DNA from: Paracentrotus lividus
Lineage: Eukaryota > Echinodermata > Echinoidea > Camarodonta > Echinidae
Direction: 5' to 3'
NCBI GenBank assembly: GCA_940671915.1
Contig: CALNVZ010003426.1
Coordinates: 15,341,525-15,405,524, forward strand
DNA: 64,000 bases
This document shows, piece after piece, positions 24,497-36,345 of this stretch. The stretch's first letter is position 1; each line of letters opens with the position of its first letter. Position numbers and translations under genes: made by a program. Under the pieces are notes generated by a model. That model was given only the letters and a program-made list of their open reading frames with translations. It did not search any database and was not told where the DNA came from.

Positions 24497-25129
24497 CAGT
24501 CAATTCCCATTATAACGAGGTGCTTGGGACTAAAAAAAATTGCCTTGTTATAATGAAGTCTTGTTATACAGTCTGTGTCAAATAAAATGGTACAAGTGAA
24601 AAACATTTTTTTTTCAGTATGAAAATTAATCACATTCCATAATTGATTGATATTTCCATAAAGTAGGAAAATCAGGCTTTCTTCTGCAATTTTTTTCATC
24701 CCATTTGGTGCTGTAGATCTAGAGATATGACCAGTTTTCTATAGTCAAGAAAAAAATGTACTTTGCGCATGCTTTTCTATGGGTTTCGCACATAATAGCC
24801 ATGAATTCAGCGCACAAAAACAATAGATGTGCACAATTTCGATTAGCTCTTCACTGTACAAATTTTAGCTCAACTTTTGTTTTACAAAAGCAAATTATAC
24901 AAAACAAAGTGCATCAGTAAGAAGAATCTTTTGGCTTTATGTTGGTACCATATTCACATATCATTTGAGAAGATTTCATAACTTTAAAAAAAAAATTTCC
25001 GACTGTACCATTTTTTTACAGACTGTATTGAACATAAGGGCACATGGGCACATGCTTGGAGTTGGTCGGGAGAATCAACTTGTTATAATAGAATCTCAAT
25101 AATATCTGTACTCGTACGGGAGTTGACTG
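24497..25129. mobile_element. Outer TIR element interrupted by another element
   Basis: The left end CAGTCAATTCCCATTATAAC faces GGGAGTTGACTG on the right. Both halves carry TTGTTATAA words. The interior is split by the complete element at 24,569-25,025, so this one is older. Confidence 0.6.
24569..25025. mobile_element. Intact TA-flanked CAGTCTGT element (Tc1/mariner-type MITE)
   Basis: Begins CAGTCTGTGTCAAATAAAAT and ends ATTTTTTTACAGACTG, with TA on each side as a target duplication. 457 bp. A second copy, reversed and truncated, is at 17,621-18,042 and aligns over most of the length. No transposase frame. Confidence 0.75.
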
Positions 25130-25960
25130 CATTGAGTATAAACCAATATAATAATCGTATCTGGAACAATATTTTTAATTCCACATTAGATGTGACATTT
25201 ATTACATTCAGCATATCACCATACATAGAGAAATTTAAAAAGAAATGCAAAACTTAATTAGTTTTATCTGTTTAACAGTACTTATTTTGCAGTGCAATGC
25301 ACGTAATGGAACACTTGTACATTTGTGCATAGAACAATAAACCGTATACTACATTTCGTACATCCTTCTGAAAGGGGAATCTACTCCCGAGTACAAATTT
25401 GCTTAGTTTTAAGGTTTTGTCGTTTTCAAGTTATTTCGTCTGCTAGATTTCACTCAAATTTCTGCCAAAAAGGAAAACATGAAGCTAATCTTGTCAAAAT
25501 ATCTCTGAACGATTACCTGGAGACTGCTTCTTTCTTGACAATGTGACATGCTGCAAACACTTTTCACAATAGAATGCGACATTCCACAAGGAATATTAAT
25601 AACAGAACACATTGCAAATGTACTCAAATTATTTATTCCCAGGGCATCAATAATGGTGACCTATGAATGAACCTACTTCAAGACAGTCAATAGCAGTAAG
25701 CATACGCCATCTAATGCTAGGAATATTCAATAATACCCTAATTAATTGCATTGTCCAGAAATAATGATTCATATTTTCATTCTCGTACACTAGTTTCATC
25801 AGAAATAGGGTTTTGTATTTCTGAAAATGTAACAATCTAACCAAAGATTAAAACATCTTCCTTACAGAAATGTTTCCCATTTACACACAAGAAAGCCTTT
25901 CTGATAAATCAAGTGACAGGCCAAAGGTAGCAATGGTAGACAATTCATTACAACAGCATA

Positions 25961-26373
25961 AAGGCCACCGCACACCTTACGATTGGTCTGCGGCCTGATT
26001 GTGTAATAAAACGTCATAACATTGGTGTGGATATTTAAAAATAGAACATCATACTGTGCAGAGTTCTAAATCATCGCAGGAATATTTATATGTTCAAATC
26101 AGTGATTATGTAACCTCTTTATTAAAATTAAAGCAAATTCAATATCTAATCGTAATCGCACAATTGGCTATTTTTATTGGCGATTCCAAACCAATTTGCC
26201 CTTTACTCCTAATTAAAGGCTTGCAATTTTCTGAAATTCAGTTTCAGTATTCTTACGGTTAATTTGAACCTCTAATGATAATATTCTATTCATTTATACT
26301 TTCGTAAAATAAGCAAAATGCGATTGGTTACAAAATCGGATCGTAGACCAGTCGTAAGGTGTGCGGTGGCCTT
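25961..26373. mobile_element. TIR element with AAGGCCACCGCACACCTTACG ends
   Basis: About 40 bp of inverted repeat at each end (AAGGCCACCGCACACCTTAC, then GATTGGTCTGCG or GACTGGTCTACG). A TAA/TTA trinucleotide flanks each end. 413 bp, AT-rich interior, no coding capacity. Confidence 0.75.
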
Positions 26374-26649
26374 AAATCTCCATCTAATTCTCTATAAAAC
26401 ATTTCTGAGTGAAATCTTGCAGACGATATAACTATCGGACTAGGTTCATTTATACCGTGTATGGATTCGCCTTTAAACACCCTGTGTTGAACATTAAGAT
26501 TTCTGTAAGAGCCTATTTGCTCAAATATAGTCTAAAACATAATTGCAAAGGCTTTCAAAGAGATATCATCAGGGAATATACATCACAAACTCCATAATCA
26601 TATACCATCAAGAAATCAAGAAGAGACATTTCAATGTACAGCTTATTAA

Positions 26650-26966
26650 CCCTTTAGCACCTAGGGACTGCGTGAAAAGTGTCAGTTTACTCACTAGCGG
26701 AAAGGGTCATGCTGTGTTTCAATCACGTTTTTCCAATAAGAATAGCTCTTAAAACATATTTTCTTGTGCAGAATCGGACAGCACACGTCCAATGGGTAAT
26801 CCACAAGAAGTACATGTATGAGCATGTTTCATCACATATTTTTTATACAACCTTGACTAAAGCTTGCTTAAGACAGGGGCGGTTTGGGGCGGTTTAGTGA
26901 GTAAGCTGAGGGGCGGTTTAGTGAGTAAGCTGAGGGGCGGTCTCGGGCGGTTTAGGTGCTAAAGGG
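26650..26966. mobile_element. piggyBac-like MITE, TTAACCCTTTAGCACC family (copy 1)
   Basis: TTAA on both sides, left end CCCTTTAGCACCTAGG, right end TAGGTGCTAAAGGG. The interior near the right end holds GGGGCGGTTTAGTGAGTAAG in tandem. A second copy at 46,359-46,630 lies against a UMPS splice donor. Confidence 0.75.
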
Positions 26967-27109
26967 TTAAAGAAACAAGTATGTATCATTCATGACATAA
27001 TTTTTTTTATGTAAATGCATGAAGTGATTACAGTGGGAACTCGCTGTATAGAAGGAGCTCTGATATACATGTTGATATACATGTAACAAGGTAATTTTGC
27101 TGGTCCCAT

Positions 27110-27650
27110 GGGAGGTGATTCACTAGAACCCGTGATCGTTCCTAAGAGCAATATTTGGGATTGATTTCAATCCCAGACTAAAATTAATCCTAACTCACTG
27201 GTTCACTAAATCGCTATTAGCTTTGGATTAATGTTACGTTCAGATATATGAATATTCATGAACGCACACAATCAACCAATCAGAAAATTTTATTTTGACA
27301 GGTTAAATTTTTGTAAGACTGATGAATGAGGTTAATGGGTTAGCGCATGGAAATTGTGCTAGTCATCGTTGACGTCACAATCAAATTGTCAGATTTACGC
27401 TACACGCTTGCGTTTGAAATTATGAGGTTACGCGTGTGCTCATATTAAATTAGGGTTATGTACAAAGTCAATGCTTAAAAGCGGTGCATGACAGCTTCTA
27501 GATTTGGGATCAATTTTAGCAACAAAATTGATCCCACATAGCTTAGTGAATCAGCGACTAAAACTGATATCGCTCTTAGGACTGATATCGATCCCAAAAT
27601 TGATTTTATCCTATTTGGGAGTAATTTTAGCTGTTAGTGAATCACCCCCC
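27110..27650. mobile_element. TIR element with GGTGATTCACTA ends, inserted in another element
   Basis: The left GGGAGGTGATTCACTAGAAC faces TTAGTGAATCACCCCCC on the right. Inner words GATCGTTCCTAAGAGC and GCTCTTAGGACTGATATCGA also mirror. Flanking 27,031-27,109 and 27,651-27,715 match the two halves of the CAG-AACTTGTTATAA element whose complete copy is at 34,944-35,114, so this is a nested insertion. Confidence 0.7.
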
Positions 27651-28329
27651 AGCTCTTTGTATTCTTTTTTACCCTGATAAAGAGCAATTCCTGATAAAAC
27701 AAGGTAATTTCCAAGGTCCTTTCTTTCGTTTTATTTATTGCAAGACATAATTTTGTCCTGAAGACGGTGAGAACATGCTCACCGAAACATCGAGAGCGGG
27801 TACATGGTGTAGGTCCTTTTCTGGACCACTCATAACCTCAAGATAGAATACTTGGTGCACCATGAAACCTTCCACTAAAAGTATTCACAAGTTCATTTTA
27901 TTTCAAACTTAGTACTTTTTTGGCAAATCATTCAAGGCAGCTTAAAACTGTATAGTCACAAAATTGTAATAGTTTTGTTTTCATGCATGCAGCAATATTT
28001 ACTAATTGCTCATTGCAAGACTGAGTTCTGTGTTATACATCACTGACAACTTTATTAAATACAACAATCATCACGAGCTCATTTAGTTTCAGATCCAGTA
28101 CTCTGACAAAAAAAAGTTCAAGGCAATTATACAGTCACACAAAATTTTCATTATATTACTTGTTGCATGCAGTAATTACTTGTGTTTTTTTTTTTTTTTA
28201 CCACTTGCTTTTTCAACAATTTCAGGATTCATGGTTATATGGCAATCACAAACGTACAAACTACAGGACATTAGGAACACATCAATTTGGCATTGACACT
28301 GAATCTATACAATTACATTCATAGATAGT

Positions 28330-28564
28330 ATACTGTATTCGCCGTTATTTTCGCGAGATTAATTTTTCGCGCTGAGCGGCCTCAAAGATTGTTCACAGGT
28401 TCTTGAATTCGCGCTGCATGTTCGTAAGCACACAATTGAACGTTCCCAATACATGCACAAAAAAGTTTGCTCATACATTCGCGGGTTTTTTAATTCGCGC
28501 CTGCCGATCTTCACGCGAAATCCGCGAAAATTAATGTACCGCAAATATTTCCACGATTACAGTA
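28330..28564. mobile_element. TIR element with TACTGTATTCGC ends
   Basis: Left TACTGTATTCGCCG and right CACGATTACAGTA are complementary ends. The arms also share ATTTTCGCG/CGCGAAAAT words. 235 bp and non-coding. Confidence 0.65.
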
Positions 28565-29127
28565 TCCCATAACGAAACACACATGCAGTCCACTCTCATT
28601 ATAATGAGGTAATGAAACATCACAGAAACTCTACTTGTTATAATGGGAACAATGGTCCCTCAACATGAATTTAGTTTGACAAGAAAATCTTTTTTGTCCA
28701 AGGAGATTCTAAAATGTTACTAGAATGTACATGTACATTCCAATGACATAAGATTTATTGGAACCTTTCATAAACGAGACAAATGTGACTGCATCTCCAA
28801 TATGCCTCCTCTTCTTTTTCAACCTACAATTCAGCAATTGACCTATCTGTCAACAATAAATAAAGGGTTACACATAAAATAGCAACGGCACAGAGTAACT
28901 GACCATTGGAATGTAGCAGTCGTACAATACACAAATCCCACGTGTGCCTCCCCCAGGAACCCCCCCCCCCCCCCTCTCCTCCACATTGCATCCCTGTTCA
29001 TATACAACACCTAGTCACAAGACACTTGGGTGGTGTCTCACAAAGAGTTAACTAAACTTAAAAATCGCACTTAAATCGTTAGTTTTGTGCGTTATATTAC
29101 GCATCACCTCATTGGATTGACGATGCT

Positions 29128-29860
29128 TAGTAGTACAGTCAATATATGGTTCAACCTCACACTAATTGCAACAGAAAATCTGGAACAGTATCATGATCAA
29201 GTATATTTCCTCCACTATTCAAAAGTCCTAAGGTTTCGAGTGTGTGGAAGGGGTCAAAGGTCAAAGGTCAATAAAGGTCATTTTGGCCTTATATCATGTA
29301 AAAATGATGTAATGTCATGTTTGTTTTCACTTATAACTTGAAAATTAGTAAAGCATACTTAACAGAACTGTGGTCAATTAGATTATAACATATGCAAAAT
29401 AAGATGAGCAGGTTTTGGTGTACCATATGAAGGTCAAAGGTCAGAGGTCAATAAATGTCTAATACGTGTGAAAATGAAAAGAAATTGCCGTTATCCTAGG
29501 AAACTTAACATCAACATATATACAGTCAATATGGTTCAACCTACAAATATTGAACATGTATCTTAATCAGTAAAATTCTCTTACAACATTCAAAAGTCCT
29601 AAAGATTTCGAGTGGTTGTAAAGGGTCAAAAGGTCAAAGGTCAATAAAGTTACCTTTGCCTAAAATCATGTCGAATAATGTAATCTTATGTTTGTTTTCA
29701 TTATACTTGAAATAGTAAAGCATATAACAGAACTATGGTCATTATGTATACAATATGCAATAGATATGCAGGTTTGGTGTAACCATATGAAGGTCAAGGT
29801 CAGAGGTCAATAAATGTCTAAACGTGTGAAAATGAAAGAAATTGCCGTATCCTAGGCATA
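29128..29860 (+). repeat. Direct duplication with a deletion-rich second copy
   Basis: Sequence at about 29,128-29,505 reappears at about 29,521-29,860 (shared words TTCAAAAGTCCTAA, GGTCAATAAATGTCTAA, GAAATTGCCG). The second copy is shorter mainly through scattered single-base losses, which looks like sequencing noise. Confidence 0.65.
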
Positions 29861-31680
29861 ACTTAAGCCAGTACAGGTATGTAAACCAACTTGTTTATTT
29901 TGTTAGTAAAAATTTGAAGGTTAAAGGTCAGAGGTCAATGGATATCCAAAATCCTGAATGATGAGAAATTCTTTTATCCTATATGGCAGTCCGAGATCTA
30001 TATAAACTGGTCACCCAACTTATGCTCTATGATACTTAGGCATGATTTATATGGTTTTTGGTACAACCATATTAAGGTCAAAGATCAGAGGTAGATGTCA
30101 GAAAACCTGTGAAGATGAGAAATTTGTTTGTTTTCATGAGGAATGCTGACTAAACTTGGGGAGTTAAATTATATGATACTGAGGCAAATTAACATACTGT
30201 ATAGGAGCACACGAGGTGACAGTCATTACAGGTCAGAGGTCAGTAGATGGCAAATCCTGTAATATGATGAAATTTAGGTTCATTGCATTGTGTATATTGA
30301 GAGACAAATGAACTTTGCAGTAGTGCACCTATATTTTGAAGGTCAAAGGTCGAGATAAGTAAATTTTTTATACAAGAACTGTTGTGTACCTATACCCTAA
30401 CTGAGATCCACTTGAGGAGTGTGAAAACTTGTTTTAGTTATGTTTATTGATAGGTAAATTTATCACCTTGACATGTTAGGATCAAAGGGCATATCCTCCA
30501 CAAATTTTAAGATATTACTTTTGTTACCTTTTTTTAGCGATAATTTAGACTTTAGTAAACTACATGTAGGTAATTGCAACCACACTTGGATTAATGGTGT
30601 GAAATTTGGTAGCGAAGGATAAAGTCAATCGTTAACGTTTGTAGATAAATATTTTAAAGTAATGGGCACAATATCATGAGAGATCTTAATGAAAATGCTT
30701 TAAATTAGGCACAATAGCTGGCTCATTATAGTGCATCTTGCCAGAAATAAACATCCATGGATATTCATATCTTTATCTCTGCATGTGTTACAGTCATTTC
30801 AACAGACTAAATTTTAGGTGAATATCCTTTAGGTATGGAGCTCCTGTCTCAAGAGAAACGCCCCCACCCCTCTCAAGGCGTTCGTTCCTGTGATTTCTCG
30901 GGAAAAGGGGTGACATGTTTTTAGGGTTCGTTCAGGGGGAATTCTGAAATCATTGAAATAATGGTCTTTTCGCTTCCAAACTGTTTTATTTAGGGGTAGT
31001 TTTCAAAATATTTTTGAGCAATTTCATATAGGGTCCCGTATAATATAATGAAAATAATACGTGGTAGGGGGTAATTTGCTAACTCCTCCAAAAGTCTGTA
31101 AAGGGGATTATGTCTGTAAAAAGCATACCATCTCCTCAAGTGAATTATCATCTTTCCCTTGATCAGTGTATTGATGATACAGCGAGCCTTTCACCTCACA
31201 ATTTTTTGTTGACAAAAAATAAAGAATAAGGCAGGGGCAAGGGTGGCATTTCGGGCCACAGATGTCTACATTAGTAGATGTATGTTGAAGGCAAATGTAT
31301 TAGCATCACAGTAAGGTTATTGTCATGGAAGAGAAATGTTTGAGGACTTACCGTACCATTTGTGAAAATGAAATGCTCGACAATTGAGGTTATGAGGAAA
31401 TGCTATCTCAATTTAATTCTAAGCCCTGTAACATCATAAACATAAACATATAAGAGTTACACTCAATGATCTTATCTCTTTTATGTTAACGGAATAACCT
31501 TACCAAAAAATAACTAATAGCCACAATGAGATCCAACAAATTAATCCTGACTGCTAGTATTCAAAATGATCTTAAAACATTTGTTACCAGCATGATCAGC
31601 ATAACGTAGTTCTACAAATGTGTGTAAAAAATCAATCTGGCAATTACTTTTGAATCCCTTCAAATACTTATCATGCTTCA

Positions 31681-31822
31681 GTGGCGAATCCAGGCAGGGC
31701 GCGGGAACGCCCCTTATAATACTTATACTATTGACTGTACATGTAAAATTTGGGAAAACTTGGCGGCTCACTACTCATGGGATCAGGCACCCCTCTATTG
31801 TCAAATCCTGGATCTATAACTG
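31681..31822. mobile_element. Short TIR element, TGGCGGATCC family (copy 3)
   Basis: Left GTGGCGAATCCAGGCAGGGC and right AAATCCTGGATCTATAACTG, with GACTGTACATGTAAA inside as in copy 1. The right end is diverged. Confidence 0.5.
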
Positions 31823-33467
31823 CTTTTTGCGGTTGCATATTTTATCAATTTTACTATACTTTTGGTGACCTATCGATATTTGCAGTGTTACACGTACCAT
31901 CAAAATCATGAAATATAACAGGCTAGGTTGAAGTCATTTTATCAGTGATCTTAACTTTATCATGGAACAAACTATGTACATGCACATGTACGTTTTTCAT
32001 TATTTTGACATAGGTAGCTGCCCAAAAAGATCATTATATCATTAGTCCCTCTTATACATAATCACCGAACTTTGATAACATTAATGAAACAAACTTCTCG
32101 TCACTCATGAGTAATTTGTCTTTCGTCATTAATTGACTTTAAATTCTTGAAACATTAGTTACGTTGGCAATATCAAGTGCCATGAACCGCAATAACCTCC
32201 TAATTATTAAGTGCTTGCGAAGTAATTGTGAAGACAAGGGATTTCATTATACTGAAATAGTTCTGATCATACATATGTGTCCTTCGACTTTGAACGAGTT
32301 TACCATCCGCAGGTCATTGGCTCATCTTCATCAGAAGTCCCTTTCATGTTTTGGACAGGATTTTAAGCTAAAAATGACATTTAATGACCATTGCCCTTTG
32401 CATAGTTGTCATTTAAACTTTGTATTTCATCTTCTTACATTCATACAGAATTGCTTCAAGTTTGTTGACATACATTCAGATATTCAGTCATTGCCAAACA
32501 TCAAGTAGTTTCTCATCTTTCTTTTTACAGGAATTAGACATTCATTTGGTGACCCCTTACCTTTGACCTCATGGAAGTCACAAAAAAACATTATTTAGTT
32601 ACCTTTTAATATGTAGATCAAAGTTTGGTTGAAATGTCCCCAGTTATTGTACGCCAAAATCTTACAAGTTCATTTGTGATAATTGACCCCAATTTATTGA
32701 CTTCTGACCTTTGACCTTTAAATAGATCCGGTCATCAAAGCCTTCAAAGTTCATTTCAACATCAAGATTGCACTTGTTTGTTGACATTATTATAGTCGAT
32801 CTTAAGTTATAGTTAAAGCCCAAAGGAACTTTCAAAAGATTTACAGGATTTTGGATTTTTATTGACCTCTGACCTTTGACTTTAATATTTATCACCAAAA
32901 CCTTACAGGTTCATTCACCTATACAACATTGAACCAAGTTTGGTTGACATACCTGTAGAGAGGTCTCAAGTTATAGCTAGGACAAAGGAAATTTCGTGGC
33001 ATTTTTCCCAGGTTTTGACGTTTATTGACCTCTCTGACCTTTGACCTTTCAAATGGTTACTACCAAACCTGTCCATTTATTTCTATACATAATTAACCCA
33101 AGTTTTGATAAGAATGCTTTGCTATTTTATATTTATAAATGAAATAAACATAACATTACATCTTTCTGACATGTTTTAGGCCCAAATGACCTTTAATGAC
33201 CTTTGACCTTTTTTGACCCTTTTTTCCACCACTCGAAATCCTTAGGACTTGTATGTGTTAGAGAGCTTTACTGATCAAGATACATGTTTCAGATTTTCTG
33301 TTGCAATTAGTGTGAGGTTGACCCCTTTTTTGTCCTAGAATGACTGTACTATAGGGGATGCCCGCCATTGTGAAATCTATCAATTAAATTGCACGTTATA
33401 AAAACAGATGCGCGTAGAAGTTAAGTGCGACTTTAAGTCTCCTTAACTCTTTGCGAAACACCCCCCT

Positions 33468-34074
33468 GGGTGGTGTTTCACCATGTCGTTCATAAGTTAC
33501 AAACAACTTTACGATGGACTGGTTATCCCTTCTTGTGCTGAATGATTGGAAATGTGATGAGGATGGTACCCAAGATCATGTTCCAGTAATTCGAGCGATC
33601 CAAAATACAAAAGTTTATCAATATTGTTCGATAGCATCAATATTATGGCTAAATTTTTAGGGTCAAAGGTCAAATTGTTGGCAGCTCCACTTCCGCTAGG
33701 TAGCAGCATGCGTAAGTGCCATATGCATACGACGGATTGATGTAGCTGAAATATATTTATCTAATATTCATGTGCACGCACAGCTAGCTGCGCTATTTTT
33801 TATCAGTTATTCACATGCGATGACTGAACTCATCGTATTCATTATAACACACACATCGCTCAATTTGTGCCAGAAAATTGTAATTGATACAACGTGCACA
33901 GCTTATAAGCTAGCCCATTGATCATAATTCTCTCTCACTGATTTGGAGCCGGAAGTGGAGTTGTCAAAACATCATGATGTATGTTGGGTAATCTCGCCAG
34001 CTGGAAGTATATCGGGTACCTCGAATTAGTAATGTCATTTCTAACCTTGCAAACAACTTGACGAAACACCCCCA
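33468..34074. mobile_element. GGGTGTTTC/AAGTTGTTTG TIR element (copy 2)
   Basis: The left end GGGTGGTGTTTCACCATGTC faces CTTGACGAAACACCCCC on the right, with ACAAACAACTTTACG against GCAAACAACTTGACG. It abuts the right end of the 4.4-kb element. Confidence 0.6.
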
Positions 34075-34283
34075 AGTAATGTTGCTGCTATAATGCAGAT
34101 AGGCTATACTACAAGTTCCTAGTTATTCATGCTTATTTTGCAGCTATACATGTATGGCATCGCTTCTTGTTAATTATTGCCATATTACTACCATATTTGG
34201 TGGTGTGTATGAACAGGAGTTCCAATCGTCAAGGAGGCAACACTAATTAAAATACATCAGCAAAATATTGCTGTATTCATGTA

Positions 34284-34467
34284 CAGGCAAACCTTTCTAT
34301 TAGCACTGCACAAGGGAAAGAGTAAACAGGAAACCAATTTAAGCAAGGGGCCTTTATACACATGACCTGCTCCACACTTTTCTTTCTACTGTCAGGCAAT
34401 ATAATCAGGTGACCACTATAGACCGGTGACCTTTATAGAGGGGTGACCACTAAGACAGGTTTGACTG
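34284..34467. mobile_element. TIR element with CAGGCAAACCT/AGGTTTGACTG ends
   Basis: The left CAGGCAAACCTTTCTATTAG faces AAGACAGGTTTGACTG on the right. A subterminal GGTGACC word is repeated (AGGTGACC, CCGGTGACC, GGGTGACC). 184 bp, just downstream of the UMPS stop. Confidence 0.6.
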
Positions 34468-34519
34468 CATATGAACTGGGCTATTGTGAAAGGGATACCT
34501 AAGATATGAGCTGGAATTC

Positions 34520-34609
34520 TCATCTTTCTGTCTCTCCCTGGAGTAACTCATGATAAGCCTTCATCCCAGCCTCTTGGTACTGTTTAGCAACCTTACCTGG
34601 ATTGTCGGC
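34520..34609 (-). CDS. UMPS: UMPS last exon: C-terminus of OMP decarboxylase domain
   Basis: Encodes ADNPGKVAKQYQEAGMKAY and then HELLQGETER before TGA (34,522-34,520); 29 residues, phase 0. It corresponds to the final helices of the barrel in UMPS, where animals have residues such as [20 protein letters not shown]. Acceptor CTGCAG|GCC. This is the 3' end of the gene, which faces RERG. Confidence 0.92.
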   Translation of the reverse strand, partial: ADNPGKVAKQYQEAGMKAYHELLQGETER

Positions 34610-34701
34610 CTGCAGGTTAATAAAATGAGATCATGAATTAATGAAAGAATATAACATAATACAGATATGATGCATACAAAATATTCAGCAATAATACATC
34701 A

Positions 34702-34868
34702 GGGGGGCATTTCATGAAAGGACTTGTCGGATACGGATGTTTTATCCGACAAGTCCTGTATTATCAGACTGTTACCATAGTAACAATGCTTCTCAGCCAA
34801 TCAAAATCAAGTAAAGATGTCAGATCTGACAACTTGTCAGACAAGAAATGTTGATGAAATGCCCCCCA
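34702..34868. mobile_element. GGGGGGCATTTCATNAAAGG TIR element (copy 1)
   Basis: Left end GGGGGGCATTTCATGAAAGG, right end TGATGAAATGCCCCCC. Inner words GACTTGTCGGATAC and GACAAGTCC also mirror. It sits in the last UMPS intron. Two further copies stand in tandem at 44,819-45,094. Confidence 0.75.
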
Positions 34869-34943
34869 GGATGAAATCTGTTAAGCATTATTCTGAACAG
34901 GAGAGAAATGGGTACTAGTAATGGATATCATGATTTTCAAGTA

Positions 34944-35114
34944 CAGCAGAAACTTGTTATAACGAGGTCCTTGAACCATAATTACTTTTTTATCAGGAAT
35001 CTTCTCATATCAGGGTTAAAAAAAAAAGAATACAAAGAGCTATGGGACCAGCAAAATTACCTTCTTATGTCAGGAATCTCGTTCTATAAGACCTCTTTAT
35101 AACAAGTTCCACTG
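34944..35114. mobile_element. Intact CAG-AACTTGTTATAA element, TA target
   Basis: TA-CAGCAGAAACTTGTTATAAC on the left and TTATAACAAGTTCCACTG-TA on the right. 171 bp in a UMPS intron. It is the reference copy for the element interrupted at 27,110-27,650. Tc1/mariner-type MITE by target and ends. Confidence 0.7.
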
Positions 35115-35432
35115 TATTTACCAACTGTTGTTCCAAATAAAACTTATGCATCGACATCATCGCGCCGCCAGAGCCCCTTCACTCAGAGACTGAGGCCACT
35201 GCCTTGCACGCATTTGTGACCTGCAGCTGGTGCATCTCTGACAACTGCGTTTACGCGTATTCCTATGTGCTCTGAGGGAGGGCCCTATAAGATTATGAAG
35301 TCATATGCATATGGTCTATACCGCAAAAATATACACCTCCCTACATTTCATGCAAAGAAATTCTCAGACATCAGGCGCAGAGGAGTCTATGATCAAAGAC
35401 AGGTTCTGACCATAGTATTAGATTTTACTGAC

Positions 35433-35545
35433 CTGGTAAATCCCTCGTCCAACAATGATGATGTCACTTTTGCGCTTGGTGATGACCTCTGCAGGGGTCA
35501 GATACTGCTGACCTAGGTTGTCCTTCCCTTCAGCAAGCTTCACAC
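35433..35545 (-). CDS. UMPS: UMPS exon: phosphate-binding loop of OMP decarboxylase
   Basis: Encodes [20 protein letters not shown] followed by [17 protein letters not shown]. The Gln of LGQQY and the GRGI arginine contact the substrate phosphate in the family. Starts with GT completing a Gly codon, ends phase 0 at CAG|GTCAGT. Frame is clean. Confidence 0.93.
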
Positions 35546-35699
35546 CTAGTAAATTTTAGAACAGGGGGGTTTTTAGGTGCTGCATAAGGGCATTGTTTAT
35601 ATGGTTACATTCTTTTGAAAGAACTTGTATTAGATTTTTTTTTAAACTACATCTCATATCAACATCAAACCTTTCTTTCACACTTATTTGATAGATTAA

Positions 35700-35783
35700 C
35701 CTGTTGAGACGAGCTGATTTGGCTACAACGCACATTTTCCATAGACCTCAGCCCGAATATATTCGGGCTCAGTCCCCAACGGG
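35700..35783. mobile_element. Short piggyBac-like MITE in UMPS intron
   Basis: TTAA-CCTGTTGAGACGAG on the left, CTCAGTCCCCAACGGG-TTAA on the right, with a central GCCCGAATATATTCGGGC palindrome. 84 bp. The left terminus has lost one C. Confidence 0.55.
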
Positions 35784-36194
35784 TTAAGAGTATTTTCATG
35801 TATAAATTACAGATTCTTTATCACACTTTATTTATACTTTCACTATACTTTTTTTTATATAAATAGCCCGAAACTAAAGTGGACATTTACACAGGGACAG
35901 ACTCACAAAGGTTACAATAAAAAGGCTCACAAAAATTTTAGCTTGTTACAGCCAAATTGCGAGAAAACCACTACTGTAACTTAAGAGAAAAAACAAATTT
36001 GTTTCCCAAATTTTGTACAAGAATCTATTGAAAGGTTATATCAAAAGACATTGTTTTGTAATAATTACTCACAAAATTTAGAATTAAATTTGAGTTCAGA
36101 GACAGGTACACCTACCAACTTGAACACTGGTTGGACATGAATAACTCAATATTTTCATCAAAAGCAGATTTAGCCCCTTTTTAATAAGAAAAAA

Positions 36195-36345
36195 ATGAGC
36201 AAACAAAATGGGATTCCACTGGGATTAGAACCTAAGACCTCCTGATTACTAGACAGGTGCTACACTGCCTGAGCTATGGGAAGCCCTTATGGTGATGTTC
36301 GTCCCAGAAAACCCCTTAGCTTTCAATGCTCAAGTGATCCGACGC
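36195..36345 (-). mobile_element. tRNA-derived SINE (copy 1)
   Basis: On the minus strand, ATAGCTCAGGCAGTG resembles a tRNA A box and AGGTTCTAATCCCAG a B box, separated by CACCTGTCTAGTAATCAGG, an anticodon-arm-like stretch. The adjoining AGCTTTCAATGCTC word is shared with the copies at 47.9 and 48.1 kb. It is a SINE rather than a working tRNA because the stems are imperfect and the flanks are repeated with it. Confidence 0.65.

Larger units (their letters stand above)
29028..33466. mobile_element. 4.4-kb inverted-repeat element with AGGTCA-rich arms
   Basis: The left end (GTGTCTCACAAAGAGTTAA, then AATCGCACTTAA) matches the complement of the right end (GTGTTTCGCAAAGAGTTAA, then AGTCGCACTTAA). 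The left arm (about 29.2-30.4 kb) has repeated AAGGTCAAAGGTCAGAGGTC words on the + strand; the right arm (about 32.5-33.3 kb) has the same words on the - strand. The middle carries no recognisable transposase. It may instead be two related elements facing each other. Confidence 0.55.
21503..34519. other. Intergenic DNA between convergent RERG and UMPS
   Basis: Thirteen kilobases between two genes whose 3' ends face each other. Almost all recognisable content is inverted-repeat elements, several nested in one another. Stretches at 25,140-25,950, 26,980-27,030, 27,850-28,320, 30,500-31,650 and 31,830-32,500 show no feature I can name. No exon-like sequence was recognised. Confidence 0.6.
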
